Shown here: positions 9,118 to 14,502 of the stretch, piece after piece
Layout: each line of letters starts with the position of its first letter
Position numbering within the stretch: the stretch's first letter is position 1
Origin: an uncultured Bacteroidales bacterium
GTDB lineage: Bacteria > Bacteroidota > Bacteroidia > Bacteroidales > Paludibacteraceae
Assembly: GCA_946616535.1 (NCBI GenBank)
Contig: CAMOJA010000022.1
Location: 1-20,414, forward strand
Length of the DNA stretch: 20,414 nucleotides
Direction of reading: 5' to 3'
Made by a program: the position numbers and the translations under genes
The notes under the pieces: generated by a model
Databases searched by the model: none
Told to the model about the DNA's origin: nothing
The model's input: the letters and a program-made list of their open reading frames with translations, nothing else

Positions 9118-9146
9118 AGTATAATTAAAGAAGAGGCACAAATCAA
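9118..9146 (-). promoter_or_regulatory. Sigma-A promoter of the minus-strand gene
   Basis: Read on the minus strand: TTGATT (9146-9141), a 17-bp spacer, then TATACT (9123-9118). Four of six and five of six bases match consensus with the ideal spacing. The predicted start leaves a leader of about 35 nt before the AAAAGGAGG site of the gene at 9075. Confidence 0.75.
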
Positions 9147-9147
9147 G

Positions 9148-9273
9148 GTGCCAGTCGCAAGCAATTAGTATATAGGTGTCAGCGTAAATCCCAACTATTC
9201 CGGTTTCAACTCTTCCCAAAATTATGATCCGGGTGAATAGTTAAAAATTCGGAATAGTATACTACACTGGCAC
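9148..9273. promoter_or_regulatory. Divergent control region with nested inverted repeats (putative operators)
   Basis: Between the minus-strand gene and the first early rightward gene. Outer inverted repeat: GTGCCAGT (9148-9155) and ACTGGCAC (9266-9273). Inner inverted repeat: ACTATTCCG (9194-9202) and CGGAATAGT (9250-9258), perfect over 9 bp. A third copy of the half-site, GAATAGTT (9235-9242), matches AACTATTC (9193-9200) in inverted orientation. A TATACT box (9258-9263) touches the right inner arm and could be the -10 of a rightward promoter, although no good -35 is present, which would fit an activator-dependent or repressed promoter. The regulator is not in the window. Confidence 0.55.
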
Positions 9274-9302
9274 TACCTAAAGGAAAGGTGGTGTTTTTTC
9301 TT

Positions 9303-9683
9303 ATGGCAAGGCATTACAGGCCAGTCGAGGGCAAGACCCTCCAAGAGTTCGCAGATGCTTACGAAGAAGCTGCAAACGAACTATCCAGAGCGACCATCAT
9401 TGAAGAAAAAGAGATTGGTCCGCTTCAATTACTTATCTACTACGAAGACCCAGACGAACCAGACCCAGAACCAGAGGCTCCGGCAAGCGACTACGATGTC
9501 AGACTCACCGATGATGGCCAGTACATCACAGTGAGCATCATGGTCGATAAGAGATACCCGGAACGGTATTGCTGCGAGTGTTCCAACTATGACTGGGGCC
9601 GTGGTTGTCCGTATCGGTCAGGTCACATCCGGCAGATGGACCGGGCCTGTCCGATGTTCAATGTGTTAATCGGGAGGAGGTAA
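9303..9683 (+). CDS. Early small protein with acidic linker and C-terminal Cys cluster
   Basis: First gene of the early rightward block, 126 residues from ATG 9303; GTG 9288 is an alternative start with a closer AAGGA site. The N-terminal helix-rich part (1-47) is followed by an acidic, Pro-rich linker EDPDEPDPEPEAP (48-60), a short beta domain (61-88) and a Cys cluster (Cys90, 91, 93, 102, 116) with CSNYDWGRGCPYR and a closing ACPMF. This knuckle recurs in small phage proteins and probably holds zinc. No function is known; early position next to the control region suggests host take-over or regulation. Confidence 0.7.
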   Translation: MARHYRPVEGKTLQEFADAYEEAANELSRATIIEEKEIGPLQLLIYYEDPDEPDPEPEAPASDYDVRLTDDGQYITVSIMVDKRYPERYCCECSNYDWGRGCPYRSGHIRQMDRACPMFNVLIGRR

Positions 9684-9687
9684 CACC

Positions 9688-9798
9688 ATGCAGAAACAGA
9701 GTAAAAAGGAAAGAATGATTGACGCTGTAATTGGTTCCGCTATTATGACCATGTTCATGGTGTTCCTGTTCTTGGTTGCTAATAGTGTTTACAACTAA
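9688..9798 (+). CDS. 36-residue single-pass membrane peptide
   Basis: ATG 9688 follows GGGAGGAGG (9672-9680) with 7-nt spacing, 4 bp after the previous stop. The peptide has a basic N-terminus (MQKQSKKER) and a hydrophobic helix from about residue 12 to 33, rich in Met, Phe and Val. The strong ribosome site and tight coupling support it as a real gene. Role unknown. Confidence 0.6.
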   Translation: MQKQSKKERMIDAVIGSAIMTMFMVFLFLVANSVYN

Positions 9799-9808
9799 TT
9801 AGAGAACC

Positions 9809-9820
9809 AGAAAGGAGGTG
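9809..9820 (+). promoter_or_regulatory. Orphan 12-nt Shine-Dalgarno sequence
   Basis: AGAAAGGAGGTG is a 12-nt perfect complement of the 16S rRNA 3' end, but no ATG, GTG or TTG follows at usable spacing; the next TTG (about 9841) gives a six-codon frame ending in TGA. It could be the relic of a lost gene, or a 30S-binding or regulatory RNA site. Confidence 0.6.
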
Positions 9821-9913
9821 TTTCCAGATCTAATCTAACATTGTTCGTTATTACCAAATGAAGTGTTATATCTTGCAAACGAATAAGTTACAACTACCCA
9901 ATTTCTGAAACGA

Positions 9914-9955
9914 CGAAAAAAAAGGAAAGGCCCGCACCAATCAGTAGCACGGGCC
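9914..9955 (-). terminator. Leftward-facing intrinsic terminator
   Basis: GGCCCG (9929-9934) pairs with CGGGCC (9950-9955). On the minus strand the stem is followed by TTTCCTTTTTTTT (complement of 9916-9928). On the plus strand no T-run follows, so it would stop leftward, not rightward, transcription. No minus-strand gene lies upstream of it within the window, so it may block antisense transcripts from reaching the control region. Confidence 0.6.
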
Positions 9956-10002
9956 AATCCTCTAAAAGTTCGGCAACACAATTATACCATGGAGGGCATG
10001 AT

Positions 10003-10143
10003 ATGACAATCAGAACCAAAACCACATGGGACGATCTGGAACCGATCTGGACCATTGACGACGACGGAACGCCGATCGGGGACGTTGAGATCCGGTTGCC
10101 AGAGAGAGGAAGAGAGGATAACAATGAAAAATGCTCATTATGA
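10003..10143 (+). CDS. 46-residue acidic small protein
   Basis: ATG 10003 follows GGAGGG (9991-9996). The peptide starts MTIRTKTTWDDLEP and contains IWTIDDDGTPIGDVEIRLP, a short strand-turn-strand pattern. It ends at TGA 10141-10143, inside the next gene, an overlap of 20 bp. Supported by the ribosome site and coding-like codon use; function unknown. Confidence 0.55.
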   Translation: MTIRTKTTWDDLEPIWTIDDDGTPIGDVEIRLPERGREDNNEKCSL

Positions 10144-10309
10144 AATGACCGTAATCAGCCCGGCGAAATGTGCTTGCATCTATGAGGACGACATAGCATG
10201 GCGACTGCTCAATCTGGCAGATTCGCTTCTGCCGGTCGCAGGCGGAGACATTACCATCAGGATCCGAGAGGTCAAAGAGGGCGAGGAGGCCAACACCGAT
10301 GGCAATTAA
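10124..10309 (+). CDS. 61-residue small early protein
   Basis: ATG 10124 after AGAGAGGATAACA; overlaps the previous gene by 20 bp and the next one by 11 bp. Sequence begins MKNAHYEMTVISPAKCACIY and ends in a charged EVKEGEEANTDGN tail, with strand GGDITIRIREV. Not recognised. The two-way overlap suggests translational coupling in the early transcript. Confidence 0.6.
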   Translation: MKNAHYEMTVISPAKCACIYEDDIAWRLLNLADSLLPVAGGDITIRIREVKEGEEANTDGN

Positions 10310-10499
10310 GGACTATATCCCCGACTCGGCCCTTGACATCTACTATGGCCGGGATTGCTTCGGCCCGGGCCGGGACTACTTCGATGGCCCGCCGGATGAG
10401 GACGACGAAGACGGCCCGGACGATTGGGACCCGGACGGGTGCTTCATTGATGATGATAATGGTTATACCAAACCAAGTGAACGGGAGGTGCCGATGTGA
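10299..10499 (+). CDS. 66-residue acidic small protein
   Basis: ATG 10299 follows GAGGAGG (10283-10289). After MAIKDYIPDSALDIYYG the protein becomes very acidic (DEDDEDGPDDWDPDG, then DDDNG). Such DNA-mimic-like acidity is seen in some phage anti-host proteins, but no specific family matches. It overlaps the following GTG start. Function unknown. Confidence 0.65.
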   Translation: MAIKDYIPDSALDIYYGRDCFGPGRDYFDGPPDEDDEDGPDDWDPDGCFIDDDNGYTKPSEREVPM

Positions 10500-10660
10500 A
10501 CGGCAAGAACATAACCAAGTGCGTCACGAATAACGGCGGATGCCTGGATCCAGGCGTGTGCTGTTACGAATGCGACCACAAAGGATGGTGTGACCTTCGG
10601 TGTTTGAATAGCGAGTGCCGGAGGGAACAGGTACGGAAAAGATTGAGAGGTAAGAAATGA
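10496..10660 (+). CDS. 54-residue Cys-rich zinc-binding-like protein
   Basis: GTG start at 10496, with GGGAGG (10483-10488) 7 nt upstream; its first bases overlap the previous stop (GTGA). Eight cysteines in 54 residues (9, 16, 22, 23, 26, 32, 36, 41), with CCYECDHKGWCDLRC as core, point to one or two bound zinc ions. The C-terminus RREQVRKRLRGKK is strongly basic, as in nucleic-acid binding proteins. The stop overlaps the next ATG (ATGA). Confidence 0.65.
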   Translation: MNGKNITKCVTNNGGCLDPGVCCYECDHKGWCDLRCLNSECRREQVRKRLRGKK

Positions 10661-11013
10661 CATTAGACATTAACATCCGCGAGCGGATGGGAAAGAACAA
10701 GAACTACTTGAGCGGTGAGGCTTTGTCTGACGGAAAAGACCGCATCGTACAGATTAAGGACGTACAGGAAGAACTGGTCAAGAACCCACAAGCTGGCACA
10801 GAAAGCAACGAGGTAGTGCTTCACTTTGAGGGCGACACAAAGCCGATGGTCGTGACCGCAAATTGCCAGATGGAAAACCTCATCACGGCAACAGGGACAG
10901 ACCGGACGAAAGACTGGGTCGGCAAGAAAATCCAACTGTACGGCGAGCTTGGTGTTTTTTTCGGCAAGCGTCAGTGGGCTGTCAGGGTGCGGGAGTTCGC
11001 ACCGAAAGCATAG
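10657..11013 (+). CDS. Conserved phage protein of the replication/recombination block
   Basis: A 118-residue protein, ATG 10657 coupled to the previous stop (ATGA). Features: N-terminal MTLDINIRERMG, the strand EVVLHFEGDTKPMVVTANC, then TDRTKDWVGKKIQLYGELG and a closing WAVRVREF. I know this pattern (beta strands around a WxGKxIxLY motif) from phages of many hosts, usually close to recombination and single-strand-binding genes. A small beta-barrel, OB-like fold is a reasonable guess. Function unproven. Confidence 0.7.
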   Translation: MTLDINIRERMGKNKNYLSGEALSDGKDRIVQIKDVQEELVKNPQAGTESNEVVLHFEGDTKPMVVTANCQMENLITATGTDRTKDWVGKKIQLYGELGVFFGKRQWAVRVREFAPKA

Positions 11014-11072
11014 TTAATAATATCCCGGCCGGACGTTGGGGATTCCACGGCGGTCAATTATAGGAGGACAAA

Positions 11073-11498
11073 ATGGCAATAACATGGAGTATGAAACTGT
11101 TCAAGGCGGATGCTGAAAAGGTGTATTCGGAGCTTGAAACAATAAGGACGAAATCACCGCAGAGCATAGTGGACTATGCCGAAGAACATCCAGACAGTGA
11201 GCTATATAAATGCTTCACATGGGATGATAGCAAGGCGGCCAATGAATGGCGAAAGCAAGAAGCAAGGCAAGTTGTTCGGCTGTTAGTATTCGCAGACGAC
11301 GAAACGAAACAACCGACACAAATCAGAGTTCTGCAAAAGGCGACGGATGCCTATGAGCCGGTCAAGACGATAGTCAGAAATAATGACGAATACGCAAAAC
11401 TGCTCGCAAGGGCAAAGGCAGAACTGAAAGCGTTCAGAGAACGGTATAAGCAAATCAACGAACTGGAAAAGGTTCTTGAGGCGATAGACGAATTATAG
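11073..11498 (+). CDS. Conserved phage protein (WDDSKAA motif), unknown function
   Basis: A 141-residue protein from ATG 11073 behind TAGGAGG (11061-11067). It is helical, with SIVDYAEEHPDSELYKCFTW and DDSKAANEWRKQEARQVVRL, then a short beta part (IRVLQKATDAYEPVKTI) and a C-terminal helix (KAELKAFRERYKQINELEK). Proteins with the 'F-W-DDxKAA-x-RxxQAR' pattern are common in phage early regions, and none that I know of has an established activity. It lies directly before the 394-bp non-coding stretch. Confidence 0.7.
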   Translation: MAITWSMKLFKADAEKVYSELETIRTKSPQSIVDYAEEHPDSELYKCFTWDDSKAANEWRKQEARQVVRLLVFADDETKQPTQIRVLQKATDAYEPVKTIVRNNDEYAKLLARAKAELKAFRERYKQINELEKVLEAIDEL

Positions 11499-11539
11499 GA
11501 CAGAACGTAACAGGCGAATACAAAAGAGCAAGCAAAACC

Positions 11540-11880
11540 AAAGAACAACACAAACCACCTCATCATTGAGTGCTGAAAAGCACCACGACAGTAAGCTACC
11601 GTAGAATCAAGCGCACCGCAGTGAGCGACAGTACCGCATAAAACATTATAAAACGGAATACTACTGAACAACGCATATCAGCATTCAGTGATGGGGTGGA
11701 ACAACCTCGGTTCCTGTGAGGGCTTGTATGGCCCAATAAGTATACACAACAAATTCAAACGGGACAGGACTGCGTAGTGTTAGACAATACACCGCACAAC
11801 AGTTAAGACAAATAAAGTACGACGCAGCGCATCGCAGAACACCACAACACAAGCTCTCACCGGAGCCGAGGACAATACAG
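11540..11880 (+). ncRNA. Candidate structured RNA (394-bp gene-free stretch 11499-11892)
   Basis: The gap between two tightly packed genes has stops in all plus frames and is T-poor on the plus strand (3 T in 11501-11560). A long-range helix pairs 11555-11576 with 11678-11699: 22 pairs, 19 Watson-Crick and three G-U (at 11560, 11566 and 11570). All three would be A-C mismatches on the minus strand, so the plus-strand RNA is the structured one. Inside are CAGTACCG (11629-11636) pairing with CGG...TACTG (11654-11666, 5-nt bulge) and a CGCAC/GTGAGCG hairpin (11612-11627). Downstream are GGGC/GCCC (11720-11734), TGCG-TA-GTGT/ACACCGCA (11771-11796) and GCTC/GAGC (11853-11866). It ends near the AGGAGG (11879-11884) of the next gene. 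It could be a free RNA or a cis leader; I match no named RNA family. Confidence 0.6.
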
Positions 11881-11892
11881 GAGGACAAACAA

Positions 11893-12528
11893 ATGGCAAA
11901 GGGAAAAATCGAAGTATTAGAAATTAAGGAAGTTAAACCGCAGACAATCACGGTTCACATCGTTGGAGACACCGATCTGGTACTCAACAAGATGAACAGC
12001 GTTACCACCAGACAGCTTGTGGACGCAAGGAAAGACAAAGCCAAGAAAATTGAGACACCGAACGTCTGGGAAGAAATCATCACGTCCATCCACTGGAGAG
12101 ACGGAGACCCGGCAGATTTCTCGGAAGGTGGTATGCGTGACGCACTGATGAACAATGCGCCGTGCCTGACAGTGTTCGGTCTCAAGAAGTCATTTGGTGA
12201 AGCGGTCACTCGTCTTGGCATTGATACATACAGCACCAAATTTGATGCCAGTGTGAACCTGTTAGGTTCTGGCGGTCTGGTTCCTGTCACATTCGCAGAG
12301 TGGAAACTGGACGAAAAACTGATGTCGCCGAAAAAGGGTGCACCGGTTCTTGTGCATCTCAACCGCTTCTCCGGATGGGAAGCCGACATCACATTGAGTT
12401 ACATCGACAGCGTTTATTCTACTGAACAGCTTGTAAATATCATCAACCTCGCCGGTTTCGGCATCGGAATCGGCAGTGGTAGACGTTCCTGTGGATATGG
12501 ACGTTACCACATCGAATCAGTCAAATAG
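11893..12528 (+). CDS. Conserved phage protein with Gly-rich C-terminal loop
   Basis: A 211-residue protein from ATG 11893 behind AGGAGG (11879-11884). It begins IEVLEIKEVKPQTITVHIVG, has a helical middle with WEEIITSIHWRDGDPADFSEGG, then strands (VLVHLNRFSGWEADITLSYI) and a Gly-rich end (GFGIGIGSGRRSCGYGRY, about 188-205) that closes with HIESVK. Homologous-looking proteins in other phages sit next to SSB, exonuclease and recombinase genes. The final beta-helix-Gly-loop arrangement recalls ferredoxin-like RNA/DNA-binding folds with a G-rich loop, but that is an impression only. It is 11 bp upstream of the nuclease gene, suggesting a common recombination task. Confidence 0.65.
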   Translation: MAKGKIEVLEIKEVKPQTITVHIVGDTDLVLNKMNSVTTRQLVDARKDKAKKIETPNVWEEIITSIHWRDGDPADFSEGGMRDALMNNAPCLTVFGLKKSFGEAVTRLGIDTYSTKFDASVNLLGSGGLVPVTFAEWKLDEKLMSPKKGAPVLVHLNRFSGWEADITLSYIDSVYSTEQLVNIINLAGFGIGIGSGRRSCGYGRYHIESVK

Positions 12529-12539
12529 GAGGGTGAACT

Positions 12540-13313
12540 GTGAAACTCACAAAATCCACGTACTTTTCCACAGATGCAAACCGGGAATACATGTCAGTCA
12601 GTCAGTTCAAGTCATTCCTCGACTGTCCCGCATCAGCTTTAGCAGAAATCCGGGGCGAATGGGAACGGCCCACATCGACGGCATTGCTGGAGGGGAGTTA
12701 CATTGATGCGTATTTCTCCGGCGACCTTATCCGGTTTCAGAACAAACACCCGGAGATCCTGAACAAGAGGACCGGGGAACTGAAGGCTGAATACAGGAAG
12801 GCTGCTGCGGCTATCCGGCTGGTAGAACAGGATAAGACTTTCATGTCCTATCTGTCCGGCGAACCGCAGAACATAATCACCGGCGAACTGTGCGGGATTC
12901 CCTGGAAAGCAAAGCCGGACTTCACGTTCGTGGACAAGATAGTCGACCTGAAGTATATGCGGGACATGCAGCCGATCTGGAAGGACGGCGAGCGAAAGAC
13001 GTTTATCGAGGCATGGGGCTACCACATACAGGGCTATGTTTACCAGCAGTTAGAGCTGCAGCGGACCGGGCTGCTCAAACCATTCTACTTGGCAGTTATC
13101 ACCAAGGAGGAACCGGCGGATCATGCGATTATCGGGGTGCCGCAATGGCTGCTTAACTCGGTTGCTGGAATCGTGGAGCATTATGCTCCGATATTCGACA
13201 GCTACAAAAACGGGAGCACCGAAGTCCCGAGATGCGGAGCATGTGCGTATTGCAGAAGCACAAAAAGAATAGAAAAACCACTACGATACACAGACTTGCT
13301 CGATGCCCTGTAA
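12540..13313 (+). CDS. PD-(D/E)XK nuclease with probable Fe-S cluster (RecB/Cas4-type fold)
   Basis: A 257-residue protein with GTG start 12540, 6 nt after AGGAGG (12528-12533). Nuclease core: Glu116 in ITGELCG, Asp127 in KPDFTF, Asp136 and Lys138 in IVDLKYM, then the QxxxY-type helix WGYHIQGYVYQQL (159-171). Cys29 in FLDCPAS plus Cys232, 235 and 238 in RCGACAYC give the one-plus-three cysteine layout of Cas4/AddB-type nucleases, which hold a 4Fe-4S cluster. The family (DUF3799-type PDDEXK of phages) is thought to act as a DNA exonuclease in recombination or end processing. Its neighbours (SSB-like, ERCC4 nuclease, helicase) fit that. The fold is secure; the exact polarity and substrate are not. 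Confidence 0.8.
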   Translation: MKLTKSTYFSTDANREYMSVSQFKSFLDCPASALAEIRGEWERPTSTALLEGSYIDAYFSGDLIRFQNKHPEILNKRTGELKAEYRKAAAAIRLVEQDKTFMSYLSGEPQNIITGELCGIPWKAKPDFTFVDKIVDLKYMRDMQPIWKDGERKTFIEAWGYHIQGYVYQQLELQRTGLLKPFYLAVITKEEPADHAIIGVPQWLLNSVAGIVEHYAPIFDSYKNGSTEVPRCGACAYCRSTKRIEKPLRYTDLLDAL

Positions 13314-13328
13314 CCCAGTAATTGCAAG

Positions 13329-13437
13329 GGGAGCATCGAGGGAGCACGAAAACGAAACGGATCAATTTAGATCCTCATAAACGGAGCACGAACACAAGAC
13401 GCTGCTTTGAAGCAGCACGAAGAAGGGAGCACGAAAC
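13329..13437 (+). promoter_or_regulatory. Repeat-and-hairpin leader of the SSB-like gene
   Basis: The 10-mer GGAGCACGAA occurs exactly at 13341-13350, 13383-13392 and 13426-13435, with near copies at 13330-13339 (GGAGCATCGA) and 13412-13421. The first two exact copies extend to 18 nt with 15 identical positions and are each followed by a hairpin: GGATC/GATCC (13359-13374) and GCTGCTT/AAGCAGC (13401-13416). The last exact copy supplies the actual SD (GGGAG) of ATG 13438. An array of SD-containing repeats before an SSB gene suggests translational control by the product. Confidence 0.6.
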
Positions 13438-14025
13438 ATGTTAGGAATAAATATGCAGAACATCGATACAGCCGGAGGCGACCGGCCCGGAGCAGGCGGT
13501 TATGTAATCAAAATCACCAAGGTGGTCAACCGGCCCGACAAGAAATACATTGAGATCGAGTATGACATCGACGAGGGGAAATTCCAGGGGCACTACACAG
13601 ATCTGTACGACCGTAAAGGCTACTGGCACGGCCACGGACGGTTCCGGAAGTCCACCAAGGACAAGGCTCTGCCGTACCTGAAGGCATTTATTGAGCTGGT
13701 GCAGGCAGAGAATAACGGTGCACCTGGGCTTGTGGTCGGCGACTTTGAGAACATCGACGAGTCGAAGCTGCCCGGATGCCGCCTCGGTGTCGTGTATGGC
13801 ATGGAGGAGTACATCGGAAACGACGGCAAAGTCAAGCAGCGGCCGGATTTCTTCAACGCCGAGTTCGTGCCGATCGAGAGGATCCGCAACGGTGAGTTTG
13901 AAGTTCCAGATCTGAAGCCGCTGGAGAATAACCCGGTTCAGGCCGGCGCAAGCGTGATCGATACGACTGCCGGACCGGTTCCTGGATTCGGCCCGATCAG
14001 CGACGACGACATTCCGTTTGTTTAA
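13438..14025 (+). CDS. Single-stranded-DNA-binding-like protein (DUF669-like) with acidic tip
   Basis: A 195-residue protein from ATG 13438. The N-terminal 20-70 is rich in strands (GGYVIKITKVVNRPDKKYIE, EYDIDEGKFQGHY), followed by a helix (KDKALPYLKAFIELVQ), further strands with LGVVYGMEEYIGNDGKV, and a flexible tail. The protein ends in ISDDDIPFV, which almost equals the conserved DDDIPF tip that SSB proteins use to recruit partners. A nuclease lies upstream and an ERCC4 nuclease, initiator and helicase downstream, as expected for a phage SSB. It would coat single-stranded DNA during replication and recombination. The OB-fold is inferred. Its leader carries an unusual repeat array that may be an autoregulatory site. 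Confidence 0.75.
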   Translation: MLGINMQNIDTAGGDRPGAGGYVIKITKVVNRPDKKYIEIEYDIDEGKFQGHYTDLYDRKGYWHGHGRFRKSTKDKALPYLKAFIELVQAENNGAPGLVVGDFENIDESKLPGCRLGVVYGMEEYIGNDGKVKQRPDFFNAEFVPIERIRNGEFEVPDLKPLENNPVQAGASVIDTTAGPVPGFGPISDDDIPFV

Positions 14026-14037
14026 TTGGAGGCTGCA

Positions 14038-14502
14038 ATGCTGATAGTGGAGGATACCCGGAACAAGACCGGAAAGCATGAGAACAAACACAGGTACTGG
14101 GACGAGGCTGGAACGGCATGGGCAAGATCTGCCCTGCTATTCGGCGATTACTGGCCGACTCCGAAAGTGGCCGTTGACACCAAGCAAGACATTCAGGAAG
14201 TCGTCGCCAATATGTGCGGGGCCGGGAAAGAAAAAGCCCGGTTCCGCCGTGAGTGCCAGAAGGCGAAGGCTGCCGGATGCAAGCTAATTTTTCTCATCGA
14301 GGATAAGCGGTACCACGTCCCGGAGGATCTGATTGGCAAACAGATCTATATACTGAATGGACAGACGATCCCAGGAGATCAAGCGTACCTTGCTATGCGG
14401 ATGCATGAGGAACGCTACGGCTGTGAATTTCGGTTCTGTGACCCAGCCGATGCGGGCCGGGTGATTGTGGAGATTTTAGAGGAAGGACAGCAAAATGGCT
14501 GA
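14038..14502 (+). CDS. ERCC4-type nuclease
   Basis: A 154-residue protein; ATG 14038 is preceded by TTGGAGGCTGCA (GGAGG 14028-14032). The layout LIVEDTRNKTGKHENKH, then FGDYW (Asp37), AVDTKQDIQEV (Asp47, Lys49) and FRRECQKAKAAGCKLIFLIED is that of the ERCC4/XPF nuclease domain, with GDx(n)xDTKxxxQE in place of the canonical ERKxxxD. These enzymes cut branched DNA or flaps. A helix-hairpin-helix domain is absent, as in other small phage members. It probably resolves branched recombination or replication intermediates. Its end overlaps the initiator gene by 8 bp. Confidence 0.75.
   Translation: MLIVEDTRNKTGKHENKHRYWDEAGTAWARSALLFGDYWPTPKVAVDTKQDIQEVVANMCGAGKEKARFRRECQKAKAAGCKLIFLIEDKRYHVPEDLIGKQIYILNGQTIPGDQAYLAMRMHEERYGCEFRFCDPADAGRVIVEILEEGQQNG

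Noticed and set aside
9929..9955. Hairpin as a rightward terminator
   Set aside because: No T-run on the plus-strand 3' side; the T-rich tail is on the minus strand.
9894..10124. Minus-strand open frame of 76 codons over the leftward terminator
   Set aside because: The terminator would lie at its end, but it has no ribosome site and overlaps the supported gene at 10003.
10198..10533. Plus-strand open frame of 111 codons
   Set aside because: Overlaps three coupled genes that each have a ribosome site; Arg/Thr-rich out-of-frame reading.
11351..11951. Two minus-strand open frames (106 and 88 codons) across the RNA region
   Set aside because: Composition is Ser/Cys/Phe-rich shadow translation of a T-poor plus strand; G-U pairing evidence favours a plus-strand RNA.
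13341..13435. CRISPR-like array
   Set aside because: The repeats are 10-18 bp with irregular spacing, and hairpins lie between them; no cas genes. A gene leader is the better reading.
13441..14091. Minus-strand open frame of 216 codons
   Set aside because: Antisense to the SSB-like gene; no supporting signals.
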